DNA of 64,000 bases from Vibrio parahaemolyticus (GTDB taxonomy: Bacteria; Pseudomonadota; Gammaproteobacteria; Enterobacterales; Vibrionaceae). The position numbers and the translations under genes were made by a program. The stretch is taken from assembly GCF_900460535.1 (NCBI RefSeq), contig NZ_UHIL01000001.1, positions 1,674,001 to 1,738,000 on the forward strand, in the 5' to 3' direction. Under the pieces are notes generated by a model that was not told the DNA's origin, searched no databases, and saw only the letters and a list, made by a program, of their open reading frames with translations. This document shows positions 7,764-17,739 of this stretch, one piece after another. Every line of letters begins with the position of its first letter. Position 1 is the first letter of the stretch.

Positions 7764-10700
7764 TCAAATCGACTCTGGGAGCGTAAAGTTGTACAACTCA
7801 GCCAAAGTGAAAGGGTTTTTTTGTGTCAAGGGAGTTATACGGAGGCTCAAATCCCTCCCTGATACTTTTATGTCACTAACGAAGCTACCGTTATGAGTGT
7901 TTGTCAGGGTCGAATCACCTAGCAATCTATATATCGCCCATTGACCACTCTTATTTAAAACGTGTTGTTTACCTTCGTCTGTCACATCTTGGATCGTGAT
8001 ACTAATGTTGAAGTCGCCGTTTTGCGGTGGCCACTCCATTTCACGAATTCGGCTCGGACCGTGATAGTAGTTGATATCAGTGTCAGAGATTTTCAAACTG
8101 GCTCTGATAGCACTTGAGTCAAGATCTAATACTTTCGCACTGAATGGAATATAAACTCGGTTAGTACTCTTATTGATCAGCGTGTCGCGGATAACGTTGT
8201 AATTGCGCAATTGCACCAGTAAGGCTGAAGATAATGGCATTGTTTCACCATCCACCTGTTTTGGTACCCACAAGTTGGTATCGTAGAACGGTGCGAAGTT
8301 TTTCTGAATAAATGTGTCTAACAATCCACCTGAAGCAAACAACAGTTCGAAGTCTTCGATAGAAATCTCCTCTGTTGCTGTGAGATCAAATGGGTATTTA
8401 TCAAGTCCTATCTCTTTAAATTTGGTGTAAATTTCACTATACCATTGGGTTTGAATGCCTTTTGCTGATTCGGTGATCATTACCGACCAGCTTTGCTTTA
8501 CGACATCAAGTAACCAACTGCGTACTGGCTCTGGTGACTTCTGAGCAATCTGTTTAAGTTTAATTAGCGGATCGGCTTCAGAGCTGCTCATTCGGTGTTG
8601 AGCGGCTGCAAGTGCTGCCATTTGTGGATCGGGAGCATCCGCAATATCTTTCATGTAGGTGCGAACTCGGCTTAAAGCTGCGATAGTTTCGTCCCATGGA
8701 GTAGGGGAGTTAGGAGTCTCGCTTACTTGAAGCTGATTTAGAAGATGGAACGCTTGTTCTACACGCTTCATCAACAAGTAATCCGGCTGAACCACTTCTT
8801 CAACCTCTTCTGACGCAGAGTTCGCCACTTCTGCCAGTTTTGGGTCTACTTTCGAGATGAGTACGTTTTTTTCTCCTACCGGTGAAAACTGAGTATTTGC
8901 ATAGACTTGCTTTAATACAGTCGTCATTGGTGAGGATGGTCCAGAGATTAGGTCGATAGCATTTGTTAGATCACCCACATTGCTATAACTCTGAATTTTT
9001 AACTCACTGAGAGCGTTGCGCCAGTAGTTGATATAATCATCTGTGTACTTTTTACGTACTTGATTTTTAAACGATTCTTGCTCTTCTTTGGTTGGGATAA
9101 CATAGCTGGACAATCCTAGCACCCAGTTATCACTGATCACTTGTTTAGACATCAAGTCGACGCGAGGGCGATAGAAGGTACTAAAGCCAGTGGAGGTATA
9201 AATCTTATCGATTACTAGTCGGTTGTCATCTAACGGCTCGTTAAATACGTTGTTAAATTCAAAGCCAACTGCACGTTGTAGATCGAGTGTGCCAAGATCG
9301 ATAGCATCTGCTTGGTTTAAAATGCCTGCGTAAACAAGATCCACATTTGAATTTGCCAACAATGATCGACGAGTTGCTCGAACGACATCCATGTTGATAT
9401 CTACAGGTGAGAATTGAGTGCGGAAGTAGGCGTCCAGGTATCGCATAGCTTGATTTACCACATCCGGCTTATCGCTCAAGTCTGTTAGTGTTTGCAATGT
9501 TTGGCGTCGTAAAAACTGAATATCTCGCTTGGTCGGGTCCTTCAACATCAAGTAGCCTTTTAATAACGGCAACGTTGCTGTGACATCATGTTGGTTGTGT
9601 GTCAGTTCAAAACGGTAGCCTTGCTCAATAACAGGCATAAGTTGTTGAGCAACCTCTTTAATCAATGCTTCATAAGCTAATTTTGTACTTTCATTTAACC
9701 TGCTTATATTTAGCGGTACTATTTCTTCATCTAATGCTCGTGATCCTTCTAACCAAGCATTGTATGAGGGTTGGATTGCACGAGTAGCACTCATCAATAA
9801 CTGGTTGAAGCTTGCTTCTTGTTCTGTTTGAACTTTTTCGTCGATATTTAGCAATTGGTTAATAACACGCAAGTTACTGTCTAGTGTTGTGACAAAAAAA
9901 TAAGTACCGCCTGCCAATAAGACAACGGATGCCAGCATTGCCAAATGGCTTTGACGCTGAATCATGCGTAGGTAAGTCTTGTTCTCGCCTGCGAAGTCAC
10001 TCTCTGGGAGGATTTGAGAATCAAGCAAGAAGCGAGAAAAGTACGGTGTTTCAGTTAGTTGCGTGTGCTCAGATGCGATAATTGGTAAATTGAAGTAATT
10101 ACTGCAGCTTTTGGCTAACAAGTTGTACTTGCGTCCACCTTGCAAAGAAGAACAGAAGAAGATTTCGCGAATATCCAACGAGTAAACGCCATTGTTTGTA
10201 TCGCAAAGACGTTCAAGCACGTAGCTGATTTCACGTTGACAGAGTTCAAACTGTTTTGGGAAGGCAAGGATGGCTTGCTTTTCGCTGATATCTGTTGAGT
10301 TTGCCGATGCGTCTAAAGCGTTGCTTTCTAGCACTTTTACCAGATTATGGAAGCTATCTAGGTAGTATTCGGTAAGTACACCTTTCGCTTCCTTCAATGG
10401 AATGGACAGAAATTCAATACGTGTTTTTAGTGAACTAGAGTGAACGTATTCTTTAAAGCCATCTAGTTTGTCGAGTTTCGTCATCATCAAATAAACAGGT
10501 AGTGCAGACGAAGTCTTCTCAGTGATAGAGTTCAAACGCTGCAATAGCGCTGTCATGGTGTAATCTTTCTGCTCTGGCTCAGATACAATCATAAATTCGA
10601 AATCAACAAAGAATAAGCAACCTGAAAACGGTTTTCTCGGACGATGACGAATCACCTCATCAATAAAAGTATTCCAGAGAGAAGCATCACTGCTTGAAAC

Positions 10701-11153
10701 TTCCTGGAAGATGAGGCGTTGATCTGGCTTAACATAAACGGCACCATCAGATTCATACCATTCGAAGAAATCGTTTTTTGCTGTGCGAGAACGGTCCATC
10801 GGCTTAATTGCGCTGGAATTAAACAAAAACTGACGTCGACCGGCCCCTTTATTACCAACCATCAGATAGATTGGCTTTTTGCCCGCATTAGAAAGAAGAG
10901 GGCGGATCACCATTGAAAGAGCTTCTTCTTCCGTCTCTAAACGTTGAACTTTTGAGCTGTTTTTTTTCTTAAGCCATAGGGAAAGCTGGAATGTAAAATA
11001 AAAACCAGTAATAACTCCTAAACCAACCCATAGATAAAGCTTATCTGCGTCTTCAAATATGAATAAATATACCGCTGCAAATATCGCGGCTAATACCAAA
11101 GCCACTATGGTAGAAACCACGACTGGATTTCTTAGTATTTTTTGTTTGAACAT
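7764..11153 (-). CDS. tssM: TssM, inner-membrane T6SS core protein (IcmF/VasK)
   Basis: TssM spans the inner membrane and joins TssL to the outer-membrane lipoprotein TssJ, forming the T6SS membrane complex. The 1129 residues begin with two membrane segments (about 10-32 and 37-57), a cytoplasmic NTPase-like domain, a third membrane segment (about 400-420, LAMLASVVLLAGGTYFFV) and a long periplasmic part with a beta-rich C-terminus. The Walker A-like loop reads GNKGAGRRQF rather than GxxxxGKS/T, so nucleotide binding is doubtful. It lies 21 bases after vasL on the same strand, the vasL-tssM pairing also seen in V. cholerae. Confidence 0.95.
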   Translation of the reverse strand: MFKQKILRNPVVVSTIVALVLAAIFAAVYLFIFEDADKLYLWVGLGVITGFYFTFQLSLWLKKKNSSKVQRLETEEEALSMVIRPLLSNAGKKPIYLMVGNKGAGRRQFLFNSSAIKPMDRSRTAKNDFFEWYESDGAVYVKPDQRLIFQEVSSSDASLWNTFIDEVIRHRPRKPFSGCLFFVDFEFMIVSEPEQKDYTMTALLQRLNSITEKTSSALPVYLMMTKLDKLDGFKEYVHSSSLKTRIEFLSIPLKEAKGVLTEYYLDSFHNLVKVLESNALDASANSTDISEKQAILAFPKQFELCQREISYVLERLCDTNNGVYSLDIREIFFCSSLQGGRKYNLLAKSCSNYFNLPIIASEHTQLTETPYFSRFLLDSQILPESDFAGENKTYLRMIQRQSHLAMLASVVLLAGGTYFFVTTLDSNLRVINQLLNIDEKVQTEQEASFNQLLMSATRAIQPSYNAWLEGSRALDEEIVPLNISRLNESTKLAYEALIKEVAQQLMPVIEQGYRFELTHNQHDVTATLPLLKGYLMLKDPTKRDIQFLRRQTLQTLTDLSDKPDVVNQAMRYLDAYFRTQFSPVDINMDVVRATRRSLLANSNVDLVYAGILNQADAIDLGTLDLQRAVGFEFNNVFNEPLDDNRLVIDKIYTSTGFSTFYRPRVDLMSKQVISDNWVLGLSSYVIPTKEEQESFKNQVRKKYTDDYINYWRNALSELKIQSYSNVGDLTNAIDLISGPSSPMTTVLKQVYANTQFSPVGEKNVLISKVDPKLAEVANSASEEVEEVVQPDYLLMKRVEQAFHLLNQLQVSETPNSPTPWDETIAALSRVRTYMKDIADAPDPQMAALAAAQHRMSSSEADPLIKLKQIAQKSPEPVRSWLLDVVKQSWSVMITESAKGIQTQWYSEIYTKFKEIGLDKYPFDLTATEEISIEDFELLFASGGLLDTFIQKNFAPFYDTNLWVPKQVDGETMPLSSALLVQLRNYNVIRDTLINKSTNRVYIPFSAKVLDLDSSAIRASLKISDTDINYYHGPSRIREMEWPPQNGDFNISITIQDVTDEGKQHVLNKSGQWAIYRLLGDSTLTNTHNGSFVSDIKVSGRDLSLRITPLTQKNPFTLAELYNFTLPESI

Positions 11154-11174
11154 AAGCCTGTAACTTCTTTACTT

Positions 11175-12470
11175 TTATTTATTGTCTTTTTCTGCAGCTT
11201 GTAGCTGGTTGATTTTATATAGGTAAGCGTTCAGCAAAAGAAGTGATCGTTCAATTTCCTTTCGCTGAGAGTTCTTTTCTGCATATTCAATTCGCCCAAG
11301 AAGGGGAAATAGCGAATTGCTGTACTCATATGCTTTCTTAGCGTCCTTGTCTGCACTTTGTTTTGCAATGTTGGCAAAGACCGTTCTGGCATATGCAAAA
11401 CGTTTGTATATAGCCTCAAATTCATCTTCAAAATAAGAACGTTGGCCTAAAAAATTATCGCGAAGTTGTTGTGCAGAGGATGAGTCTGGATAGAGCTTGG
11501 TCAGGTCAGTCGTTAACTGTTCAATGGTATTGACCTGGCTCACTTTGACTGGATCTAATGTCCAACCTGACATCAAAGTATGAAGACGCTCAACCGTGAC
11601 AGAGCGCAAGTCATCTTGGTAATTTTTGTTTTCGACACTGAGCGAGTTAACAATCGTCACTAATTCAGTAAGTGATGCTGACCCAATTCTTTCCTTGAGC
11701 ATTGTGTATTGATGCTGTTTGTATATGAAGTGGGACGTAAAAGCTATGATCAGCAATCCGATCATTGTATAGATAATGAATCGGCTTGATTTGGCCTCTT
11801 CTTCCACTTTAGGCTGCTCTACTTTCTTTTGAACAGGTCTATTAGGCGGTGCTATTTCGACTCGGATGCCTGCTGAAGGAGGATTTGCCGCAGGTTTTGT
11901 TTGTGAGGTTTTCTCTTGTTTCGCCTTTTCTTCTTTAATCTCTTCAATCCACTGATTTAGGGGACGACGAATACGTCCAAAAGAAGGTGCCTTAATACCA
12001 TAGTGAAGGCGAAGTTCCTCTTCGATACGTAGACAAAGCTGATGAGCCGCTTCAATTAGGGGGAGTTCTTCCGGCAGGACTCGGTGTTTCTTCATTCGTT
12101 TTTCAGTGTACTCAACCATCCATTCAATCGCACTAATACGGGCATTAGCTTTTGTGTACTCAGGATAGGCGGAGAACCAATAAACAACACACAAGTCGAG
12201 CACAGAATTTAAGCCCTCAACTAGGCCTTTTAGTCCGTCATTATTAATGGCTGCCACAGTAAAGTAACAGCTACAGCGAAAGTCTTTGCCTTTCGTTCTA
12301 AGGATTTCTTTTGATAGTGTCTGAACTGTCTTCCATGACACACGGCCTGTTACTTTGTTCAAGCCATTTATTTGACGTTTTATTTCATCAAAGTCGTCTA
12401 AGCCATTTGGATTGGTACCGCTTGGATTACTTTCATCGATCGGTCTTCTTGTGAAGTCGCTGAAAAACAT
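11175..12470 (-). CDS. vasL: VasL/TagA-like membrane-anchored TssA-family protein
   Basis: The protein carries an ImpA_N-type N-terminal domain (DESNPSGTNPNG, then the FRCSCYFTVAAINNDGLKGLVEGLNSVL helix pair), a Pro/Lys linker, one transmembrane helix (around RFIIYTMIGLLIIAFTSHFI) and a periplasmic helical region. This order matches VasL and TagA, TssA relatives that act at the membrane and can stop or hold the growing sheath. ATG 12470 is chosen over an in-frame TTG at 12485, because GGAA lies at suitable spacing before the ATG and the family pattern starts there. It is the first gene of the minus-strand vasL-tssM block. Confidence 0.85.
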   Translation of the reverse strand: MFFSDFTRRPIDESNPSGTNPNGLDDFDEIKRQINGLNKVTGRVSWKTVQTLSKEILRTKGKDFRCSCYFTVAAINNDGLKGLVEGLNSVLDLCVVYWFSAYPEYTKANARISAIEWMVEYTEKRMKKHRVLPEELPLIEAAHQLCLRIEEELRLHYGIKAPSFGRIRRPLNQWIEEIKEEKAKQEKTSQTKPAANPPSAGIRVEIAPPNRPVQKKVEQPKVEEEAKSSRFIIYTMIGLLIIAFTSHFIYKQHQYTMLKERIGSASLTELVTIVNSLSVENKNYQDDLRSVTVERLHTLMSGWTLDPVKVSQVNTIEQLTTDLTKLYPDSSSAQQLRDNFLGQRSYFEDEFEAIYKRFAYARTVFANIAKQSADKDAKKAYEYSNSLFPLLGRIEYAEKNSQRKEIERSLLLLNAYLYKINQLQAAEKDNK

Positions 12471-12989
12471 AATGTTAAGTTCCAACTGAGTTGATAATAA
12501 AATAATAAAGATAGATTTTTTTATTGTATTCGCTTGCTATGCCAAATGACATGCAATGCATTTTTTCTGATTTTATAGATAAAAAAAGATTTTTAGACAA
12601 TAAAAAGCCGATAAATCTAATTAAAATCCATTTTGTGTGATCTTTGTTCCTAATATTAATATCAATTGGCTAATTTGTGTGTAGGAAAAGTCCTATTTTT
12701 CATTCATTTTGTTAGTTTTTTATGATGTAAATGAACATTTTAATGAACTTAATATTAGGTGTTTTTTTATTATCAATTGCTGATATACGGTCTTTGCTTA
12801 TTCAATTTTCTAGAATAATGCGGCTATTTATCAAGGTTCTATAATGCGCCTGTTAATGGTTGAAATGCCTATTTTGGTAGTTAAAGTGTGCTTTGTTGTG
12901 GTCGCTTTATTTTATATCTTGAAAAAGAGAGTGTAATTGATATCGTCCTTTCTCCAAATAATAAAAAATAGATTTTATTGGGGAAATCA
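12471..12989. promoter_or_regulatory. Long AT-rich divergent intergenic region (vasL / outer-membrane gene)
   Basis: About 500 bases without a credible gene separate the divergent T6SS operons. The sequence is strikingly AT-rich with many T and A runs (for example around 12500-12530 and 12760-12780). It must hold the promoters for both the vasL-tssM and the barrel-FHA-tssJKL operons. Such AT-rich stretches are often bound by H-NS-like silencers in vibrios, which is inference here. No clear operator was recognised. Confidence 0.6.
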
Positions 12990-13589
12990 ATGTCAAAATC
13001 TAGTCAAGTTGGACTCATTTATGCCATGTGTTTTTTTTCTACTTTTGCGGTGGCAAAAGGGGAGCGATATGGTGCTTCAGTCAATATGATCACTGTAGAA
13101 AGTATTGACTATGACGAAGGCTCTAGTGGTGACGTCGATGCTTTACGATACGGTCTTATTCATACCCGCCCAATCGATGAAAATAACAACCGTTGGCGCT
13201 GGTGGCTTGGGTTGAATTATCTCGCGGAAGATGTCAATGCCCCTTCAAACGGCCTTTATCAAGAAGTTACAAATTACGAGTTTCGTGTTGTTCCTCAATA
13301 CGCTCTGAGCTCGTGGAGCATATTTACTCCTTATGTCGGTGCTGGCTTATCGTTTGGTTACTCGCAGTATTCAAACCGTTGGAAAGTAGACCAAGATGGC
13401 TACCGTTACGAAAGTGTCGAAGATACAGATCAGTTTGAGTTGGGTGCAGTCGTTACATTTGGTACGGCCATCAAATTAGGCAGTAACCCTGATGCGCACA
13501 TTCAAATTATTCCCCAAGCTTCCTATATTCTTCCAGTCGTTAATGACGGAATTGGTGGAGTTGAGCTTTCTGTTTCTCTACTCTTTTAA
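12990..13589 (+). CDS. Outer-membrane beta-barrel protein in the T6SS operon
   Basis: A signal peptide (SQVGLIYAMCFFSTFAVAKG, probable cleavage after AVA) is followed by alternating polar/hydrophobic strands rich in aromatic residues (RWRWWLGLNYL, YEFRVVPQYAL). The C-terminus is SVSLLF, the terminal Phe that the BAM machinery recognises. At about 199 residues an eight-stranded barrel is likely. ATG 12990 has GGGG 5-8 bases upstream and is preferred over a TTG at 12978. It leads the operon with the FHA gene, tssJ, tssK and tssL. It is not one of the thirteen core T6SS components; a link to the membrane complex is inferred from context only. Confidence 0.75.
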   Translation: MSKSSQVGLIYAMCFFSTFAVAKGERYGASVNMITVESIDYDEGSSGDVDALRYGLIHTRPIDENNNRWRWWLGLNYLAEDVNAPSNGLYQEVTNYEFRVVPQYALSSWSIFTPYVGAGLSFGYSQYSNRWKVDQDGYRYESVEDTDQFELGAVVTFGTAIKLGSNPDAHIQIIPQASYILPVVNDGIGGVELSVSLLF

Positions 13590-13598
13590 GGTTTAGCA

Positions 13599-15119
13599 AT
13601 GCAAACACATCAGCTAGTCCTATTTATTTCTAAATGCCCAGAGGAATATACGGGCGCAAAGCATATTGAAATGCCAGAAGGTGGTGGCTCAGTTGGACGA
13701 GCGCCTAGCTGCACTCTGTCTTTAACGGACCATAACCGTTTTATCTCTGGTACACACTGTTTGATAAGTGTATACGGTGACACTTTCTACATTAGCGATG
13801 TGTCGACAAATGGCACTATGGTTAATGGTAATAAGATTCTAAAGAATCAACCGATATCTATTGTTGACGGTGACGTTGTTTCATTAGGGCAGTACGAGAT
13901 TGGCGTTGCATTAGAGCATATATCCGCTGTTCAAGATATTGCCGCCGATATTGCCCCAGAAAGAGTATCGAATGATCCACTCGTCAATCTCGGTGAGGCG
14001 GTTGTAGAAGAGGAAGAAAAAGTCGGTTCATTAGAAGACTTATTCATGGAGACCAAGCAAGACGGTGTTAATACTGACGATCCTATTGCGCATCTAAAGT
14101 TTTCGATGCAGCGTGAAGACGACTATCTTATCCGCGATGTTGAAAAGCCTGAGCCTGCACCGGCTAAGACAATCGAAAATACGCGACAAGTCGTTGATGA
14201 CAGTTTCAGTATCCATTCCGAATTCGATATTCCAAATTTAATCCCTGAAGATTGGCTGGGAGGCGTTGCCACGAGTAAAGAATCTGTTGAACCAGCGGCA
14301 GAGCAAGCTAAGCAAGCCGCGTTCATTCCAGAAGATTTTGCGCACACGAAGCCCGTTTCGCCTCAGGCTAGTGTGGTTCAACCAGACGTTAACCAACCTC
14401 AACAGCCTCAATATGAAGCGCCACTTAGTCACGCGACGTCAAATGTTACTCAAAGAGCAGAGCCTGTTAGCCAGAAATGGGAAGAGGTAACACAAGCCTT
14501 TGTTCCATCAGCACAACCTACTCAGCCAGAAACGAAAGCGAAAGCGAAAGAGGCCCAACAAGGTTTTGTAAGCAACGAGTCTCTAGCGACGGAGAGTGCG
14601 GCTCATTCTTCAGATATCGGTAAAGCGTTTTATGAAGGCTTGGGTATTAGTAACCCTGATCTGATCAGTAACGAAGCTCTGCTGTTTAAACAAATGGGGG
14701 CATGTCTTCGTTTGTGTATCGATAACTTGCAAAAAGACTTGCATGAAGTTGAGTCACTTAAAGGTGAACAAGGTTTAAGCGAAGCGGATTCAAACTTAGC
14801 GGAACTGATGTTAACGCTAAATAGTCAGAACTTGCTGTCTCCGAATGAATTGGTGGAGCAAATGTTGGATGAGCTCAACGATCATCAAATTATTTTTAAC
14901 AAGGCACTCAATGAGTTGCTAATTGAACAATCTGAAACGAATGACCCTGTCACGTTTGCAAACGACGTTGCAAGTAAATCCATGTTCACCACCAAATCAA
15001 AGTTATGGGGTGAGTATCTTGAGTTCTACGCCAATAACCGTCGTCAAATGAATGAGACGTCATTGAAAGGTTTGATCAAGAAAAGCTACACCAAAGCGAT
15101 TAAGGGAAGCCATGCGTAG
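13599..15119 (+). CDS. FHA-domain T6SS accessory protein (TagH/ImpI-like)
   Basis: The N-terminal FHA fold is clear: GGGSVGRAPSCTLSL, the phosphopeptide-binding ISGTHCLI and STNGTMVNGNKI motifs, all within the first 100 residues. A long Pro/Gln/Glu-rich disordered linker (about 110-330) leads to a helical C-terminal domain (from about 345, FYEGLGISNPDLI) found in T6SS FHA proteins of the TagH/ImpI type. FHA proteins bind phosphothreonine and take part in post-translational T6SS control in other bacteria. The stop overlaps the tssJ start by 8 bases. The protein is longer than a minimal FHA protein mainly because of the linker. Confidence 0.88.
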   Translation: MQTHQLVLFISKCPEEYTGAKHIEMPEGGGSVGRAPSCTLSLTDHNRFISGTHCLISVYGDTFYISDVSTNGTMVNGNKILKNQPISIVDGDVVSLGQYEIGVALEHISAVQDIAADIAPERVSNDPLVNLGEAVVEEEEKVGSLEDLFMETKQDGVNTDDPIAHLKFSMQREDDYLIRDVEKPEPAPAKTIENTRQVVDDSFSIHSEFDIPNLIPEDWLGGVATSKESVEPAAEQAKQAAFIPEDFAHTKPVSPQASVVQPDVNQPQQPQYEAPLSHATSNVTQRAEPVSQKWEEVTQAFVPSAQPTQPETKAKAKEAQQGFVSNESLATESAAHSSDIGKAFYEGLGISNPDLISNEALLFKQMGACLRLCIDNLQKDLHEVESLKGEQGLSEADSNLAELMLTLNSQNLLSPNELVEQMLDELNDHQIIFNKALNELLIEQSETNDPVTFANDVASKSMFTTKSKLWGEYLEFYANNRRQMNETSLKGLIKKSYTKAIKGSHA

Positions 15120-15612
15120 TATTGCAATATTGCTCGGATGCGCCTTGCTATCCGGTTGTGCCATGTGGGATCAATTTAAAGAATCAACAGGCATCACGCC
15201 TGAAACGTCCTCGATTGAGTTGGTGATTGAGGCGTCTTCGGTTCTAAATGTTCGTGAAGGCGGACAATCCTCTCCGGTTATTTTGCGAGTTCACGAACTG
15301 ACGTCACCAGTGTTGTTTCGTAGCTTAGACTTCTTCGCATTGTTTGAGAACGATAAAGCATCACTGGGTGATGAATACATCAAACGTTATGAATACCAAA
15401 TGCAGCCTGGTGAAAAGATCCACGAATTTTTGGAACTCGACCCAGCAACCCGTGCGGTTGGATTCTCAGTCGCGTTTCGCGATATTGACGGTTCTTCTTG
15501 GCGTAAAGTCGAAGTGATTGAAGAGAAGAGCGAGTACTACATAAAACTCAAGTTAGAAGGCAGTGAGTTAATTTCTGACAACACTCGCGGCATTGAACAA
15601 GTTTATTTTTAA
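15112..15612 (+). CDS. tssJ: TssJ, outer-membrane lipoprotein of the T6SS membrane complex
   Basis: TssJ anchors TssM to the outer membrane. The N-terminus MRSIAILLGCALLSGCAMW holds a lipobox (LLSGC), so the mature lipoprotein begins at Cys16. The body is a beta-sandwich with the family stretches LVIEASSVLNVREGGQSSPV, VRVHELTSP-like VILRVHELTSPVLF and the DFFALFENDKASLGDE loop. ATG overlaps the end of the FHA gene by 8 bases, and tssK follows after 11 bases. Confidence 0.93.
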   Translation: MRSIAILLGCALLSGCAMWDQFKESTGITPETSSIELVIEASSVLNVREGGQSSPVILRVHELTSPVLFRSLDFFALFENDKASLGDEYIKRYEYQMQPGEKIHEFLELDPATRAVGFSVAFRDIDGSSWRKVEVIEEKSEYYIKLKLEGSELISDNTRGIEQVYF

Positions 15613-15623
15613 GGAATAAAAGC

Positions 15624-16949
15624 ATGTCTTTATACAATCCAGTTGTTTGGCAAGATGGAATGTTCATGAAGCCGCAGCACTTTCAGCAACTCGATCGTTC
15701 ACAAAGTAAACTATCGAGCATGCTGAGCGCAAATGCATCACCTTTGCATTGGGGCATTAAGCGCTTAGAGATTAACTCGCAACTACTGGCGTTGGGCAAA
15801 ATTGGTATCACTCGTGCTGAAGGTATTCTTCAAGACAGAACACCATTTGAGCTGCCGCTGCTGGCTGAACTTCCAGAAGTGAAAGACGTTGATCCTTCGA
15901 TTGCTGACAAAGTGGTTTACCTTTGTTGTCCGTTACCTTCTGAGCGCTCTGAACTCTTCGGCACCAAGAAAGACGGCGCACGTTACACACTGGAATCTCA
16001 AGAGGCGGTTGACGCTTGTTATGATTCAGAAGACATGGCAAACATCGTAGTCGGTAAGCTTAACTTCTGTTTGATGTATGACCATGAAGATAAGAGTGCT
16101 TACACATCGATTCCAATTCTAAAGATCTCAGAAGTGAAGCCAGACGGCAGTGTCATCTTAGATGAGAGCTTTATCCCGACTTGTATTGATATCCACGCTT
16201 CGACCGTACTGAACAAGTTCGCAACCGAATTCGCCTCTATGCTGAAACACCGCGCAGAATCCATCGTTCAGCGCTTAGGCGTGGTTGACCAGCAAGGCGT
16301 ATCTTCAGTTTCTGATTTCATGCTGCTGCAAGCTCTAAACCGATACGAGCCGCTATTCTGGCACTTTGCGAGCGCAGAAGGGGTTCATCCTGAATCGTTT
16401 TATCGCATTCTTCTTCAAGCGGAAGGTGAGCTTTCGACTTTGTGTTCAGCATCTCGTCGACCAATCGAGTTCACCAAGTACAACCATGGCGACCTAACCA
16501 GCTGTCTATCGCGTACATTGGATAGTGCGAAGATGACACTAAGTGTGATGTCTGAGCAGCGTGCAATCCCACTGACGTTGAAAGACCAAAACTACGGTAT
16601 TAGAACGGCAGCGATTCCAGACAGTAAGATTATCGACACCACGACCTTTATTCTTGCGGTTAAAGCCGACGTTACTTTGGATGTTCTTCACACCCAGTTT
16701 GTTAGTCAAACGAAGATCGGTTCTATCGATAACATTCGTGACTTGATTAACCTGCAACTGCCGGGCATCGAGATTAAACCAATGCCAGTCGTACCTCGCG
16801 CATTGCCTTACCACGCAGGTTACACCTACTTCGAACTGGATAAGACTGGCGAAGAGTGGGCAGCGCTGAAAAACACGGCTGCAATTGCGGTTCACGTAGC
16901 CGGCGACTTTGCTAACTTGTCGCTGCAACTATGGGCAGTTCGTCTATGA
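15624..16949 (+). CDS. tssK: TssK, baseplate-membrane complex adaptor
   Basis: TssK trimers connect the baseplate to TssL and TssM and resemble phage receptor-binding proteins. The 441 residues start with the family pattern NPVVWQDGMFMKPQHFQQLDR and end with the expected C-terminal domain including YFELDKTGEEWAALK and AVHVAGDFANLSLQLWAVR. An AAGGAAT ribosome binding site precedes ATG 15624. It overlaps tssL by four bases. Confidence 0.96.
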   Translation: MSLYNPVVWQDGMFMKPQHFQQLDRSQSKLSSMLSANASPLHWGIKRLEINSQLLALGKIGITRAEGILQDRTPFELPLLAELPEVKDVDPSIADKVVYLCCPLPSERSELFGTKKDGARYTLESQEAVDACYDSEDMANIVVGKLNFCLMYDHEDKSAYTSIPILKISEVKPDGSVILDESFIPTCIDIHASTVLNKFATEFASMLKHRAESIVQRLGVVDQQGVSSVSDFMLLQALNRYEPLFWHFASAEGVHPESFYRILLQAEGELSTLCSASRRPIEFTKYNHGDLTSCLSRTLDSAKMTLSVMSEQRAIPLTLKDQNYGIRTAAIPDSKIIDTTTFILAVKADVTLDVLHTQFVSQTKIGSIDNIRDLINLQLPGIEIKPMPVVPRALPYHAGYTYFELDKTGEEWAALKNTAAIAVHVAGDFANLSLQLWAVRL

Positions 16950-17737
16950 GTTACGCAGAAACCGACGTCACTGTAGTTTTATTCCAACCAGAGCCTGGCA
17001 AACCGATGGAGGTGATGCCAGCGCCTGACTTGTCTCGTAATATCGCGGTACAAGATCTAAACATCGAAAACATGGGCATCAACCCGTTGGTCGACCAGTT
17101 TTCATGGTTGATCGCCAGCTTGTCTTGTATGTCTTCGATCCCTTGGCTTGATGACCCAATGCCATTTCGTGAACAAGTGGCTCGCGAGATAAGAAAAGGC
17201 GAACGTAAGCTCAATGAAATGGAATTGGATCGCGCATCCATTTTGGTCATCCGATACTGTTTGTGTGCTGCGATTGATGAATCGGTTTGCCGACAAGAGT
17301 GGGGCGCTAACAGCCATTGGAGCCAGAACAGTTTGCTGTCAGAGTTCCACAATGAAACATCTGGCGGCGATAAGTTCTTCGTTATTCTCGAGCGTTTAAA
17401 AGCAGACCCGCGCAAATACCGTCACGTCATCGAGTTTCTGTATTTGCTGCTTCAACTTGGCTTTCAGGGTAAATACGGTCGTGAAGAGCGCGGTAACGAA
17501 AAGCTAGCAGAAATCGGCAACACAATTTATCGCTTAGTGCGTGACGAACGCTTAGCAGAGCAAGAGAAAGTCTCTCTCGTTAACCTTAAGGCCAAATACC
17601 TTAAGAAGCCGTTAAAAAGGGTGATTTCACCCAAACTGATTTTAGGCATTAGTGCGATTACCTTCGCAATCATGTATGCCGCGACTTACATCGTCATAGA
17701 TTTAAAGTTTCAGCAATTACTTGAAGTGTATCGATAA
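16946..17737 (+). CDS. tssL: TssL, inner-membrane DotU-family protein
   Basis: TssL is the cytoplasmic hook of the T6SS membrane complex and contacts TssM and TssK. The cytoplasmic helical domain has the typical NPLVDQFSWLIASLSCM start, CAAIDESVCRQEWG and FFVILERLKADPRKYRHVIEFLYLLLQLGFQGKY stretches; the single C-terminal transmembrane helix is LILGISAITFAIMYAATYIV. ATG 16946 overlaps the tssK stop (ATGA) and is preferred to ATG 16931. There is no peptidoglycan-binding extension. It is the last structural T6SS gene before the effector region. Confidence 0.94.
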   Translation: MSYAETDVTVVLFQPEPGKPMEVMPAPDLSRNIAVQDLNIENMGINPLVDQFSWLIASLSCMSSIPWLDDPMPFREQVAREIRKGERKLNEMELDRASILVIRYCLCAAIDESVCRQEWGANSHWSQNSLLSEFHNETSGGDKFFVILERLKADPRKYRHVIEFLYLLLQLGFQGKYGREERGNEKLAEIGNTIYRLVRDERLAEQEKVSLVNLKAKYLKKPLKRVISPKLILGISAITFAIMYAATYIVIDLKFQQLLEVYR

Positions 17738-17739
17738 AC

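Noticed and set aside
16931..16945. ATG 16931 as the tssL start
   Set aside because: ATG 16946 overlaps the tssK stop as ATGA and gives the usual TssL N-terminus; the five extra residues have no support.
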